From SVTX01 sp964629615 (GTDB lineage Bacteria > Bacillota > Clostridia > Oscillospirales > CAG-272): 5,677 nt of DNA. The DNA is taken from NCBI GenBank assembly GCA_964629615.1, contig CAZVUD010000056.1:1-5677 (forward strand), written 5' to 3'. The translations under genes were made by a program, and so were the position numbers. This document shows positions 5,571-5,677 of the stretch, one piece after another. A model generated the notes under the pieces. It had not been told where the DNA came from. It ran no database searches and saw only the letters and a program-made list of their open reading frames with translations. Within the stretch, counting starts at the first letter, position 1. Every line of letters starts with the position of its first letter.

Positions 5571-5677
5571 ATGATGGCGAGCTGGGTCACACACCTGATG
5601 ATTGCGGATAGCGTTCTGGAACGCATTCCGAGTATAGATAGACATGGCTTCTGTGTTGGTAATATCGCCCCGGATTG
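5571..5677 (+). CDS. Zinc-dependent phospholipase C family protein, N-terminal fragment (runs off the window)
   Basis: An open frame from 5571 to the window edge encodes 35 residues (MMASWVTHLMIADSV, then LERIPSIDRHGFCVGNIAPD). The MASWxxHLxIAD start and the GNIAPD segment resemble clostridial proteins annotated as zinc-dependent phospholipase C-like hydrolases, in which early Trp, His and Asp residues contribute to metal binding. AGGAGG (5560-5565) overlaps the TAG stop of the upstream gene and lies 5 bases before ATG 5571 and 8 before ATG 5574, so either Met could be the start. No signal peptide is apparent, unlike secreted clostridial phospholipase toxins. It follows the methyltransferase by only 9 bases and is probably co-transcribed. 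Only the first part is visible, so the function is tentative. Confidence 0.6.
   Translation, partial: MMASWVTHLMIADSVLERIPSIDRHGFCVGNIAPD

Noticed and set aside
4770..5645. Long 291-codon open frame on the minus strand opposite rlmD
   Set aside because: It lies antisense to a methyltransferase with all catalytic motifs, its product has no recognisable motif, and no promoter or ribosome binding site fits. It is a codon-composition shadow.
1..5677. CRISPR arrays, insertion sequences, tRNA/rRNA genes or toxin-antitoxin pairs
   Set aside because: No regularly spaced repeats, transposase or integrase motifs, cloverleaf-like sequences or small paired toxin/antitoxin frames were found on either strand.

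Overview
The window looks like chromosomal DNA from a moderate-GC, low-rank-unresolved member of the Clostridia (Firmicutes). The evidence is the strong AAGGAG-type ribosome binding sites, two near-perfect vegetative sigma-A promoters, the trmK-nif3 gene pair known from Bacillus and Clostridia, heavy use of the ATA isoleucine codon, and protein sequences of clostridial type. Four of the six complete genes end in TGA.

Layout. The left fifth holds prfB (release factor 2) on the minus strand. It ends in a strong bidirectional hairpin terminator and probably starts at a TTG codon, with no programmed frameshift. A divergent intergenic region of about 265 bases carries one sigma-A promoter for prfB and one for a small rightward gene. 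That gene encodes a 66-residue CxxC protein of the DUF1858 / hybrid-cluster-associated disulfide family. A 125-base gap rich in inverted repeats follows, including a probable terminator or attenuator. Then comes a tight rightward operon: trmK (tRNA m1A22 methyltransferase), a Nif3-family dinuclear-metal protein (4-base overlap with trmK), a metallophosphoesterase-like protein with altered active-site motifs, and an RlmD/RlmCD-type 23S rRNA m5U methyltransferase. A partial gene at the right edge resembles the zinc-dependent phospholipase C family.

The common theme is translation and RNA modification: termination (prfB), tRNA methylation (trmK) and 23S rRNA methylation (rlmD). Nif3 and the phosphoesterase-like protein are accessory members of unknown or uncertain function.

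Two items stand out. First, the rRNA methyltransferase carries a C-terminal extension of about 90 residues beyond its normal end. The extension's codon use differs sharply from the enzyme body (0 of 9 isoleucines are ATA, against 22 of 35 in the body), which suggests a recombination junction near position 5280. Second, the phosphoesterase-like protein departs from the PPP/calcineurin-like consensus in three signature motifs at once, so it may be a pseudo-enzyme or have changed specificity. I found no CRISPR array, transposase, integrase, tRNA or rRNA gene.
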